A DNA stretch of 64,000 bases, taken from positions 248,001 through 312,000 of the forward strand of contig VBIW01000034.1 of the NCBI GenBank assembly GCA_005880915.1. The letters run 5' to 3'. Of the stretch, positions 57,710-64,000 are shown piece after piece. The notes under the pieces were generated by a model. That model did not search any database and had not been told where the DNA came from. It saw only the letters and a list, made by a program, of their open reading frames with translations. The DNA is from Chloroflexota bacterium. Its GTDB lineage: Bacteria; Chloroflexota; Dormibacteria; Dormibacterales; Dormibacteraceae. The number at the start of each line of letters is the position of its first letter. The first letter of the stretch is position 1. The position numbers and the translations under genes are program-made.

Positions 57710-59136
57710 TTCCTGGCCGCTGCCTCGGCGATAGCCTGGACGAGGCCGTGGGTCGTGTACTCGCGGGCCACGATCGCCACCTGCAGGCCGAGCTTGCGCG
57801 CCGTGTCCGCTGTGACCGGGCCCATGCACGCGATCTCCGCGTCGCCGAGGATCGCCGGCAGGCGGTCTTCCGGAAACGCGCCAACGAAATTCGAGACGGT
57901 GGACGAGCTGGTGAAAGTGATCACGTCTACCCCATCGCCATCGAAAAGGCGGATGAGCGACGGAGCCGCGTCGGCCGGGCTGACCGCTCGGTAGACAGGC
58001 AGGATCTCGACTTCAGCACCTCGATTCGCAAGCAGCGATGGTAGAGCGTCGCGCGCGATCTCCGCTCGCGGCACAAGCACGCGGAGGCCCTGCAGCTCCC
58101 ACCCTTCGAGTGCGTTGGCCAGGCCTTCGGCTGTGTATTCGGATGTCACCAGCTCGGGCCGCAGGCCGCGGGCGGCCAGGGCGTCGGCGGTCTCCTGGCC
58201 GATCGCGCAGAGCTTTGAGTTGTGCAGCGCCCGCGCGTCCGAACCTGTGGTCAGCAGCATCTGGAAGAAGATGTCGACCGCGTTCTCCGAGGCGAAGATC
58301 ACGAGCGCCGTCGTGGTCAGGCTCTTGATCGCGTTCCGCACGCGGTCGTCGGTGGCGAGGCGGCGAATTTCGATGGTCGGTATCTCGATGACCGACGCGC
58401 CGAGGTCGACCAGCTCGCGGCGAAAACCGTCTATCTGATGGCGAGCGCGGGTGATGAGGATGCGGCGGCCGTGAAGCGGGCGCTTCGACATGGTGTCGAG
58501 GCGGTCTGACATCGCCACGCCCGGCCCAAGCACCAGGAGGGCGTCGCCCCGGAGGCCGTAGGTGGCGGCCTTGCGGGCGAGCTCGCCGAGGGGGGCGCTG
58601 ACGCGATGCTGGCCGGGCTGCCCTGGGTTGATGATCAGCGCCGCCGGCGTCTCGGGTTTACGGCCGTTCTGGAGCAGCGCGCTGATGCCGGACTCCCACC
58701 AGCCCGAAGCGAGCCGGAGGACGACGGTCTCGCCACCCGTGACGAGGCCGAAGCCGAGTGACGCGGAGAGTCCCTCGATGGTCAGCGGAATGCCGCTGAT
58801 CACCGGCGCCGCAAGCTCGACGATGAGGCCGGGCACCGCCTCGAAATCGATGCCCGCGCGTTCCAATCTTTCCGCGACTGCGCTGCCGCTCGAGAACGCG
58901 TATGGGTTGCCCGGGAAGAGCACGGCGACTCTTTTTCCACTGCGGGCCAGCTTGATCACCTCTTCGGTTGACTCGAAGGGGGCGATATCGGCCGTTGCGG
59001 GTGCGAGGTGCAGCAAGCCGGCGCCGCAGCCGTCGCAGTTGCGGATCACATCTGATTGCTTGATCGCCTCAACGGCCTGCACCGTGGCCAGCCCAGGATG
59101 ACCTGGTCCAACCCCTACAAGCCTCACTCTGCTCAT
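57706..59136 (-). CDS. fused tetrapyrrole methylase (CobA-like) and uroporphyrinogen-III synthase (HemD)
   Basis: Two domains in 476 residues. Residues 1-~225: tetrapyrrole methylase fold (VRLVGVGPGHPGLATVQAVEAI, FPGNPYAFSSGSA, VPGLIVELAAPVISGIPLT). Residues ~230-476: HemD (RRILITRARHQIDGFRRELVDLGA, LVIFASENAVDIFF, ITFTSSSTVSNFV). The fused arrangement is common in Gram-positive-like bacteria. The methylase half is odd: the GGDPFVFGRGGEE block of uroporphyrinogen-III methyltransferase is replaced by PGNPYAFSSGSAVAE. It may methylate something else or be inactive. ATG 59136. Confidence 0.88.
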   Translation of the reverse strand: MSRVRLVGVGPGHPGLATVQAVEAIKQSDVIRNCDGCGAGLLHLAPATADIAPFESTEEVIKLARSGKRVAVLFPGNPYAFSSGSAVAERLERAGIDFEAVPGLIVELAAPVISGIPLTIEGLSASLGFGLVTGGETVVLRLASGWWESGISALLQNGRKPETPAALIINPGQPGQHRVSAPLGELARKAATYGLRGDALLVLGPGVAMSDRLDTMSKRPLHGRRILITRARHQIDGFRRELVDLGASVIEIPTIEIRRLATDDRVRNAIKSLTTTALVIFASENAVDIFFQMLLTTGSDARALHNSKLCAIGQETADALAARGLRPELVTSEYTAEGLANALEGWELQGLRVLVPRAEIARDALPSLLANRGAEVEILPVYRAVSPADAAPSLIRLFDGDGVDVITFTSSSTVSNFVGAFPEDRLPAILGDAEIACMGPVTADTARKLGLQVAIVAREYTTHGLVQAIAEAAARK

Positions 59137-59182
59137 ACCACCATGCCCATGTCCGTCCCCACCCGGGACACGGGTAGACAGG

Positions 59183-60127
59183 TTAGAGCTTTCGGCTGAC
59201 CACGTAGTCGGCGAGGGCCGCGAGCGCGTCGACCGCTTCGGTGCGGGGCAATTTGTTCAGGTGCTCGAGCGCTTTTTTCGCGTGCGCGCGCGCTTGTTCC
59301 AGTGCACGCTGCGGGCCGTCACTGTTGAGCACAGCTTCGACGACGTTGCGCGCTTCGTCCTCGGTGAGCCTGCGGTCGTCTTCGATGTCGATCGAGGCGA
59401 GCATCAGTGGAAGAGTTGCAAAGCCTTCTCTTATGTCGTGGCCTATCGGTTTGCCGACCTCCCCTTCGGTGCTGGTGTAATCGAGCACGTCGTCAGCGAT
59501 CTGAAAGGCGAGCCCCAGCTCGCGGCCATATTCGCGAAGCGCTGCTCGCGGTTCTTTATCCAGCTCGCCGAGCAGGGCGCCTATGTCGCAGCACGCCGCC
59601 AGCAGCGCTGCGGTCTTGGCCTCGATGCGGCGCATGTACTCGTCCACGCCCGTGCTGTAGCGGTAGCGGATCGACTGCTGCCTGACCTCACCGGCGCAGA
59701 TCTCCATCACGGCTTGCGCAAGGACGGCGACGACCTCCGGGGTGTTCGTCCATGCGGCCATCTCGTAGGCCTTGGCGAAGTAGTAGTCACCGACGACTAT
59801 CGCCGGCTCGTCGCCAAGGGTCGCCGCGACGGTCGGCCGGCCGCGCCGGGTCGGCGAGCGATCGATGACGTCGTCGTGGATGAGCGTCGCCGCGTGTGTG
59901 ACCTCGACCGCCATGGCGGCGGACAGCGTGTGGCCGGAGTCGTAATTGCCACACATCGCCGATAGGAGGACGAGCGCCGGCCGGATCCGCTTGCCGCCAG
60001 CCTCGAGGAGCGCTGTCATCGGCGCGGCGACCTCGGGAGGGTCTTTTGCAACGATCTTTCTGACGAGGTCCTCGACGACACGGAGCTCAGGGCCCGCCGG
60101 CCCAAAAAGTGCGACCTGTTCCGTCAA
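59183..60127 (-). CDS. polyprenyl diphosphate synthase
   Basis: All-trans prenyltransferase that extends isoprenoids, for the menaquinone side chain or similar. It has 314 residues from TTG 60127, which overlaps the response-regulator stop as TTGA. Key motifs: GGKRIRPALVLLS, the first aspartate-rich motif HDDVIDRSPTRRGRPT and the second QIADDVLDYT. The residues before the first motif fit long-chain (C30-C50) enzymes, but the chain length cannot be told with certainty. Confidence 0.92.
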   Translation of the reverse strand: MTEQVALFGPAGPELRVVEDLVRKIVAKDPPEVAAPMTALLEAGGKRIRPALVLLSAMCGNYDSGHTLSAAMAVEVTHAATLIHDDVIDRSPTRRGRPTVAATLGDEPAIVVGDYYFAKAYEMAAWTNTPEVVAVLAQAVMEICAGEVRQQSIRYRYSTGVDEYMRRIEAKTAALLAACCDIGALLGELDKEPRAALREYGRELGLAFQIADDVLDYTSTEGEVGKPIGHDIREGFATLPLMLASIDIEDDRRLTEDEARNVVEAVLNSDGPQRALEQARAHAKKALEHLNKLPRTEAVDALAALADYVVSRKL

Positions 60128-60846
60128 GCGCCCTTGACCGAGAGCCGGTAACCGAGCCCCGGCACAGCCTCCAGGCTGACCCCTGTGTTCGGGCGCTCGG
60201 ACAGCTTGCGGCGGAGCCGCTGCACGTGCGGGTCGACCGAGTGATCGTCGAGGTCGTGCGGGTAGCCCCACACTTTGTCCCGCAGCTGCGCGCGGGTCAG
60301 CACGCGTTCGGGGTTGGCGGCGAGCACCGCGAGCAGGTTGAACTCGGTCATCGTCAGCGTGATCTCTTCGTCGCCGATCTTGACGCGACGAGCAGCGTTG
60401 TCGATCTGGAGCGCACCAATGCTCAGGACCCCTTCGCGGCCGCCACCGGTTTCGGCCAGCGCGGAGCGTCTGAGATGTGCGTTGATGCGCGCGGCGAGGA
60501 TGCGCGAGTCAAAAGGCTTGGTGATGTAGTCGTCGGCGCCGACCTCGAGGCCGACGACCTCGTCCATCTTGGTCGAGCGGCCGGTGAGCATCACCATCGG
60601 GCTCACGACGCCAAGGCGACGCAGCTCGCGAATCACCTCGGTGCCGCTGATGTCCGGCAGGACCCAGTCGACGAGCACGAGGTCGGGCTGCGAGCTGCGA
60701 CCGAGCTCGATGGCCTGCGCGCCGGTGCCCGCCTCGACCACGTCGTGTCCCTGGAGGCGGCATACCTCGGCCACCAACATGCGCACCGGTACGTCGTCCT
60801 CGACGACGAGGATGCGGCGCCGTCTACGTGGCGGCTGCGTGGTCAG
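60124..60846 (-). CDS. OmpR-type response regulator; CTG start
   Basis: Receiver plus winged-helix DNA-binding protein, 240 residues. The receiver has the acidic pocket E16-D17-D18 (ILVVEDD), phosphoacceptor D60 (LVLVDWVLPD) and K110 (YITKPF). The effector has LTMTEFNLLAVLAANPERVLTRAQL and DDHSVDPHVQRLRRKL. GTG 60786 would remove the acidic pocket, and no ATG, GTG or TTG lies between it and the upstream gene. The only fitting start is CTG 60846, overlapping the stop of the DUF4177-like gene as CTGA. No histidine kinase gene is adjacent. Confidence 0.9.
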   Translation of the reverse strand: MTTQPPRRRRRILVVEDDVPVRMLVAEVCRLQGHDVVEAGTGAQAIELGRSSQPDLVLVDWVLPDISGTEVIRELRRLGVVSPMVMLTGRSTKMDEVVGLEVGADDYITKPFDSRILAARINAHLRRSALAETGGGREGVLSIGALQIDNAARRVKIGDEEITLTMTEFNLLAVLAANPERVLTRAQLRDKVWGYPHDLDDHSVDPHVQRLRRKLSERPNTGVSLEAVPGLGYRLSVKGA

Positions 60847-61178
60847 TTGCGGATAGGAGGCGCGAAACCCACCCGTCTAGACTCACGGGCTGAGCGCTTC
60901 GGTCTGCGCATCAGGATCACGCGCTTTTCCCCCCCGTCCATCACGCTCGCAAGCTCCCACCCGTCGGCCGCCGCCTCGTGGAGGATCTTGACCACCGTGA
61001 CGCCGTCGGCAACCTGGGCCACGCTCAGGACCTTGGTCGAGTACTCCCACTCCCGACTCGGCAGCCCGACCGCCGGCACGAGTCCCGCGGCGGTGCCGCG
61101 CGCGCCATCCGGTTGATTCGGTTGCGGCTCGGGCTCGTCGGGGTCTTCGTCGGGCTCCTCTTCGAATCGATGGTCCAT
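60843..61178 (-). CDS. DUF4177-like small protein
   Basis: 111 residues. After an acidic, Pro-rich tail (residues 1-40, EEEPDEDPDEPEPQPNQ) comes a short alpha/beta domain: REWEYSTKVLSVAQ, KILHEAAADGWELASVMDGG and KRVILMRRPK. It resembles DUF4177 proteins, where GWEL is diagnostic. Function unknown. ATG 61178; its stop overlaps the CTG start of the response regulator. Confidence 0.75.
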   Translation of the reverse strand: MDHRFEEEPDEDPDEPEPQPNQPDGARGTAAGLVPAVGLPSREWEYSTKVLSVAQVADGVTVVKILHEAAADGWELASVMDGGEKRVILMRRPKRSARESRRVGFAPPIRN

Positions 61179-61209
61179 CGTCGTCGATTGTAGGCCCACG
61201 ACGACGCAA

Positions 61210-61282
61210 TACCCCCGGCGGGGGTCGAACCCGCGCTGGACCGGGTTTAAGCCGGCTGCCTCTGCCATTGGGCTACGGGGGC
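61210..61282 (-). tRNA. class I-shaped tRNA with anticodon TAA (nominal Leu), no encoded CCA
   Basis: A full 73-nt cloverleaf on the minus strand. Acceptor GCCCCCG/CGGGGGT (closing pair G1-U72), D-arm GCC/GGC, anticodon stem GCCGG/CCGGT with loop CTTAAAC (anticodon TAA, reading UUA), a 5-nt variable loop CCAGC, T-arm GCGGG-TTCGACC-CCCGC, discriminator A followed by TT. Bacterial tRNA-Leu normally has a long variable arm; this one does not. The two other tRNAs in the window encode CCA. Confidence 0.8.
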
Positions 61283-61301
61283 GTTGTTCATTTTGCCCTT
61301 G

Positions 61302-62159
61302 TTATCCGTAGTCGAAAAAGCCCTTACCCGTCTTGCGGCCCAGCCTGCCTTCTTCGACGAGCTTGCGCAGCACTTCGGGTGGCGCGGGACCATCTCCAAT
61401 TCGGTGCCGGTCCTGCATGGCGCCATAGAAGATGTCGAGGCCGCTGAAGTCGAGCAGGTGGAACGGACCCATCGGCCAGTTGAGTCCCTTTTGAACCGCG
61501 ATGTCGATGTCCTCTGCGGTGGCGTAGCCGCCTTCGAGCAGGCGCATCGCCTCCTCCGACGCCGCAAAGAGGATGCGGTTGACGATGAAGCCCCAGATTT
61601 CCTTTTTGAGGAGCACCGGAGTGCGATCGATGCTCCGTATGAAGTTCATCGCCGCCTCGACGGTCTCATCGGCGGTCTTCGGCCCGCGCACCACCTCGCA
61701 GAGCTGCATGACCGTGACCGGGTGGAAGAAGTGCATGTTGCAGCAGAGGTGCGGGCGGCCGGTCGCGTCAGCCAGGCGGCTGATTGCGATGGTGCTCGAG
61801 TTGCTCGCGAGGATCGCGTCCTTATTGGCGTGCTTGCCCAGGTCTTCGAAAACGCTCTTCTTGGCGTCGAAGTTTTCGATCACCGCTTCGATCACGAGGT
61901 CTGCGGCGGCAGCGGGCTTGGTCAGCTCCTTCGAATCCACAATGCGCGCCAGAGCCGCGTCCGCGTCGCTTCCCGTCAGCCGGCCTTTCTCGACCGAGCG
62001 ATCGAGCAGCTTTCGGTTCTGAGCGCGGGCCCGTTCGAGCTGGCCCGCCACGGTGTCGACCAATGTCACGTCATGGCGGCCACTGAGCGCGGTCTGGAGC
62101 GCGATCTGCGAGCCCATCGTCCCCGCGCCGACGACGACCACGCGCTTCAATTCATGCAT
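61302..62159 (-). CDS. 3-hydroxyacyl-CoA (3-hydroxybutyryl-CoA) dehydrogenase
   Basis: NAD-dependent dehydrogenase of beta-oxidation or butanoate metabolism, 285 residues. RVVVVGAGTMGSQIALQTALSG is the Rossmann motif, ASNSSTIAIS and HFFHPVTVMQLCEVV carry the catalytic His, and GFIVNRILFAASEEAMRLLEGG is the family helix. The C-terminal substrate domain ends GRKTGKGFFDYG. ATG 62159. Its start lies 10 bp from the start of the divergent metallopeptidase gene. Confidence 0.94.
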   Translation of the reverse strand: MHELKRVVVVGAGTMGSQIALQTALSGRHDVTLVDTVAGQLERARAQNRKLLDRSVEKGRLTGSDADAALARIVDSKELTKPAAAADLVIEAVIENFDAKKSVFEDLGKHANKDAILASNSSTIAISRLADATGRPHLCCNMHFFHPVTVMQLCEVVRGPKTADETVEAAMNFIRSIDRTPVLLKKEIWGFIVNRILFAASEEAMRLLEGGYATAEDIDIAVQKGLNWPMGPFHLLDFSGLDIFYGAMQDRHRIGDGPAPPEVLRKLVEEGRLGRKTGKGFFDYG

Positions 62160-62169
62160 GCGGGTGAGC

Positions 62170-62472
62170 ATGAAGCAATTCGAGGCCGCGGCGCAGGAGG
62201 CGATCGACTCCATCCCGGAGCAATTCCTGCCCTATCTCGAGAACACGGTGTTCCTCTTGGAAGAGCGCTCCGTGGAAGGGTTGATGGGCCTGTACGAGGG
62301 CGCGGGCGCGCTCGGTGCGGGCGAGGGGATGCCTGAGCGAATCACGTTGTTCAAGCGATCGCACGAAGACGCGACTCGGTCGATGGCGGAGCTCGTGGAA
62401 GAGGTGCGGCGCACGATCCTCCACGAGGTCGGGCATCACTTTGGGATGGACGAGGACGATCTTCCTTATTAG
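62170..62472 (+). CDS. small zinc metallopeptidase (MinD-type/DUF1025-like)
   Basis: 100 residues from ATG 62170 (ATG 62158 also in frame). The HExxH site is in TILHEVGHHFGMDEDDL, preceded by PERITLFKRSHEDA, as in the compact 'metallopeptidase family' proteins of actinobacteria and Chloroflexi. The third zinc ligand is likely the Glu or Asp of GMDEDD. Role unknown. Its promoter must lie within the coding region of the divergent dehydrogenase. The TAG stop shares bases with the convergent gene's stop. Confidence 0.85.
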   Translation: MKQFEAAAQEAIDSIPEQFLPYLENTVFLLEERSVEGLMGLYEGAGALGAGEGMPERITLFKRSHEDATRSMAELVEEVRRTILHEVGHHFGMDEDDLPY

Positions 62473-62942
62473 TGCAGCGACCAGAACGAGCGGTCCCACA
62501 GGATGAGCGGGTCGCCCCGGCCCGCGGCCGCAGCCTGGACCTCGCCGACGAAGATGTCGTGATCCCCCGCCGGGTGAACCTGGACCAGGCGGCATTCGAG
62601 CCACGCCGCGCAGCCCTCCACGAGCGGAATTCCATTCACGCCGAGGTGGTGCGGCAGCGTGCTCCATTTCGGGTCGATCGAGGGAGCCCGGCCGGCGAAG
62701 CGGTCGGCGATGAACTCCTGGGAGCGCGTGAGGAGGCTCACGTTGAAGGCTTTTTGGGCGAGGATCGCGGCCCGCGTCGCCGAGTCGCGCTCGAGGCCGA
62801 CCAACACCATCGGCGGCTCGAGCGAAATCGAGACGAGGCTGCTCGCGGTCAGGCCGCGGAACTCGTCCCCCGCCCGAGTGCTGATGACCACCACACCCGC
62901 CGGAAGGTGCGCCATCACGTCGAGAAAGGCCTGGTCTGCCAC
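62469..62942 (-). CDS. flavin reductase-like (FMN-binding split barrel) protein
   Basis: 157 residues from GTG 62942. FLDVMAHLPAGVVVISTR, FRGLTASSLVSISLEPPMVLVGL, AFNVSLLTRSQEFIADRFAG and HDIFVGEVQAA match flavin reductases that supply FMNH2 to monooxygenases. No partner oxygenase is nearby. The reading frame is open upstream through the tRNA-Cys region but that part is not coding. Confidence 0.87.
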   Translation of the reverse strand: MADQAFLDVMAHLPAGVVVISTRAGDEFRGLTASSLVSISLEPPMVLVGLERDSATRAAILAQKAFNVSLLTRSQEFIADRFAGRAPSIDPKWSTLPHHLGVNGIPLVEGCAAWLECRLVQVHPAGDHDIFVGEVQAAAAGRGDPLILWDRSFWSLH

Positions 62943-63003
62943 GTTCCGCCAAGAGTAGGGCGGCCCCGACCTCGCGGGTAGAATTCGAGTTCGGACGCTC
63001 GAA

Positions 63004-63077
63004 GGCGACGTAGCCAAGTGGCAAGGCAGAGGTCTGCAAAACCTCCATCCCCAGTTCGATTCTGGGCGTCGCCTCCA
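63004..63077 (+). tRNA. tRNA-Cys (anticodon GCA)
   Basis: 71-nt cloverleaf plus encoded CCA (63075-63077). Acceptor GGCGACG/CGTCGCC, anticodon stem GAGGT/ACCTC with loop CTGCAAA (GCA), T-arm CCCAG-TTCGATT-CTGGG, and discriminator U, typical of tRNA-Cys. Confidence 0.97.
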
Positions 63078-63102
63078 AACCAAACCGAGGAGTGGGAACG
63101 GG

Positions 63103-63303
63103 CTAGTTTTTGATCCGCCTGCCCACGATCAGCATCCCGGCCATGATGGCGATGGCAAGGACGAACAACACGAAGTCACCCGGACCGTCATGCGATGTCC
63201 GGCACGACTTGGCGAAACATCCGTACGTATGAAACGAGTAGACAGCCCAACCCACGATCAGCACCCACAGGGCAGCCATCAAGCCATAAAAGACAACCTT
63301 CAT
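63103..63303 (-). CDS. small two-helix membrane protein
   Basis: 66 residues: helix one (FYGLMAALWVLIVGWAVYSF), a short loop with two cysteines (GCFAKSCRTSHDGPGD) and helix two (FVLFVLAIAIMAGMLIVG), ending RRIKN. No family recognised. ATG 63303 lies 50 bp from the divergent E2 gene. Confidence 0.6.
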   Translation of the reverse strand: MKVVFYGLMAALWVLIVGWAVYSFHTYGCFAKSCRTSHDGPGDFVLFVLAIAIMAGMLIVGRRIKN

Positions 63304-63352
63304 CGATGACGTAACGCGTGCCCGGGCAACGACCTACACTCGACTCCAGAGC

Positions 63353-64000
63353 ATGGCCGTTTCGCCAATCAAAATGCCGCAGCTCGGCGAGTCCGTGACC
63401 GAGGGCACCGTCGACAAGTGGCTCAAGCACGAAGGCGACTTCGTCAAGCGCGATGAGCCGATCGTCGAGGTCGTGACCGACAAGGTCAACGCCGAGATCC
63501 CCTCCCCTTTCGAGGGCAAGCTGGTGAAGATCGCCGTCACCGAGGGCGAGACGGTTCGGGTGGGAGCGGTGATCGCCCAGATCGAGACCGGCGCCGCGCC
63601 GGCGACGGGCGCCCCCACGCCTAAGGAGAAGGAGAAGGCGACGGCAGGCGTGGCCCACCCCGAAGTGCCTCCCGAGCCGGCCGGCGGCCGCGCCCCGACT
63701 CCAGTGGCAGCCCCGCCCGTCGGAGCCGGTGACGGGGGCGAGCACCAGCGGCTCTCCCCGGCGGTGCGCAAACTTGCGGCCGAGACGGGCATCGACCCTG
63801 CCTCGCTTCGAGGCTCCGGCCTTGGCGGCCGGGTGACCCGCGACGACGTCCTCGCTGCGATGGATCAGGGCAAGACCGCTACTGCGCCGCAGGCACCTCC
63901 GTCCGCAGCACCGGCGCCGCAGCGAGTCGACGGCAAACGCGAGGAGCTGGTGAAGCTCAGCGTCATGCGCAAGTCGATCGCCGAGCATATGGTGCGGAGC
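63353..64000 (+). CDS. 2-oxoacid dehydrogenase E2 component (dihydrolipoyl acyltransferase), cut by window end
   Basis: The first 216 residues of an E2 subunit. The lipoyl domain (1-~80) has PQLGESVTEGTVDKWLKHEGD and the lipoylated lysine K44 in EVVTDKVNAEI. There is a Pro/Ala linker, then the peripheral-subunit-binding domain (RLSPAVRKLAAETGIDPASLRGSG...GRVTRDDVLAAM). A second linker leads into the catalytic domain (LVKLSVMRKSIAEHMV), where the window ends. It cannot be assigned to pyruvate, oxoglutarate or branched-chain complexes from this part. ATG 63353. Confidence 0.93.
   Translation, partial: MAVSPIKMPQLGESVTEGTVDKWLKHEGDFVKRDEPIVEVVTDKVNAEIPSPFEGKLVKIAVTEGETVRVGAVIAQIETGAAPATGAPTPKEKEKATAGVAHPEVPPEPAGGRAPTPVAAPPVGAGDGGEHQRLSPAVRKLAAETGIDPASLRGSGLGGRVTRDDVLAAMDQGKTATAPQAPPSAAPAPQRVDGKREELVKLSVMRKSIAEHMVRS

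Noticed and set aside
61210-61282. Suppressor tRNA that reads the TAA in the sugar-binding protein gene
   Set aside because: Anticodon UAA pairs with codon UUA. Reading UAA needs anticodon UUA, which would require shifting the loop away from the conserved U33.

Overview
This window is GC-rich bacterial chromosome. The genes are tightly packed, many start codons overlap the previous gene's stop codon in an NTGA tetranucleotide, and alternative start codons are common. The gene content (14-subunit complex I, B12-dependent ribonucleotide reductase NrdJ, CobA-HemD fusion, TatA-TatC, F420-type DUF385 protein, SPFH/NfeD pair) fits an aerobic soil-type Terrabacterium. Chloroflexota or Candidatus Dormibacterota would fit, but that is inference from gene content and style; the window holds no rRNA or other decisive marker. 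No phage, transposase or CRISPR array was seen.

Layout. 1-413: end of an OsmC-like gene. 564-14214: complete nuoABCDEFGHIJKLMN operon on the + strand. 14.3-19.3 kb: housekeeping genes (YdeI-like protein, lipoprotein hydrolase, SDR, Nudix, dCMP deaminase, RmuC). 19.29-22.46 kb: nrdJ behind a dense control region with DnaA-box-like motifs, an NrdR-like box, a consensus sigma70 promoter and a structured leader, closed by a clear terminator. 22.6-24.7 kb: DUF385 protein, GNAT, secreted protein. 24.8-33.8 kb: a sugar-acid catabolic locus that I read as the non-phosphorylating L-fucose (or related 6-deoxysugar) pathway: mutarotase, aldo/keto reductase and lactonase on +, and fuconate dehydratase, ABC sugar transporter and SDR on -, around a FadR-type regulator. 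The transporter's binding-protein gene has an in-frame TAA.

33.8-47 kb: NiCoT metal transporter, ATP-dependent DNA ligase, SPFH/NfeD membrane pair, serine hydrolase, membrane-linked GH2 glycosidase, Hsp70-like ATPase with a Cys-rich insert, HYR/FIMAH-type secreted protein and a SnoaL-like protein between two clusters of GTGCATGCAC repeats. 47-54.3 kb: poorly conserved membrane and lipoprotein genes, an interrupted methyltransferase, a CPBP protease, tRNA-Pro and a GNAT. 54.4-61.2 kb: minus-strand housekeeping set (rph, rdgB, a serine-triplet repeat protein, tatA, tatC, cyclophilin, cobA-hemD, polyprenyl synthase, response regulator). 61.2-64 kb: an odd short tRNA with anticodon UAA, hydroxyacyl-CoA dehydrogenase, metallopeptidase, flavin reductase, tRNA-Cys and the start of a 2-oxoacid dehydrogenase E2 gene.

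Three signals cut across the window. First, a GC-rich palindromic repeat family is scattered between genes and is also inserted in frame, as tandem pairs, inside two complex I genes (nuoE and nuoI). Second, 4-bp stop/start overlaps use all four NTG codons, including three loci where CTG is the only plausible start. Third, genes abut to the point that three convergent pairs share the bases of their stop codons and several promoters appear to give leaderless transcripts.
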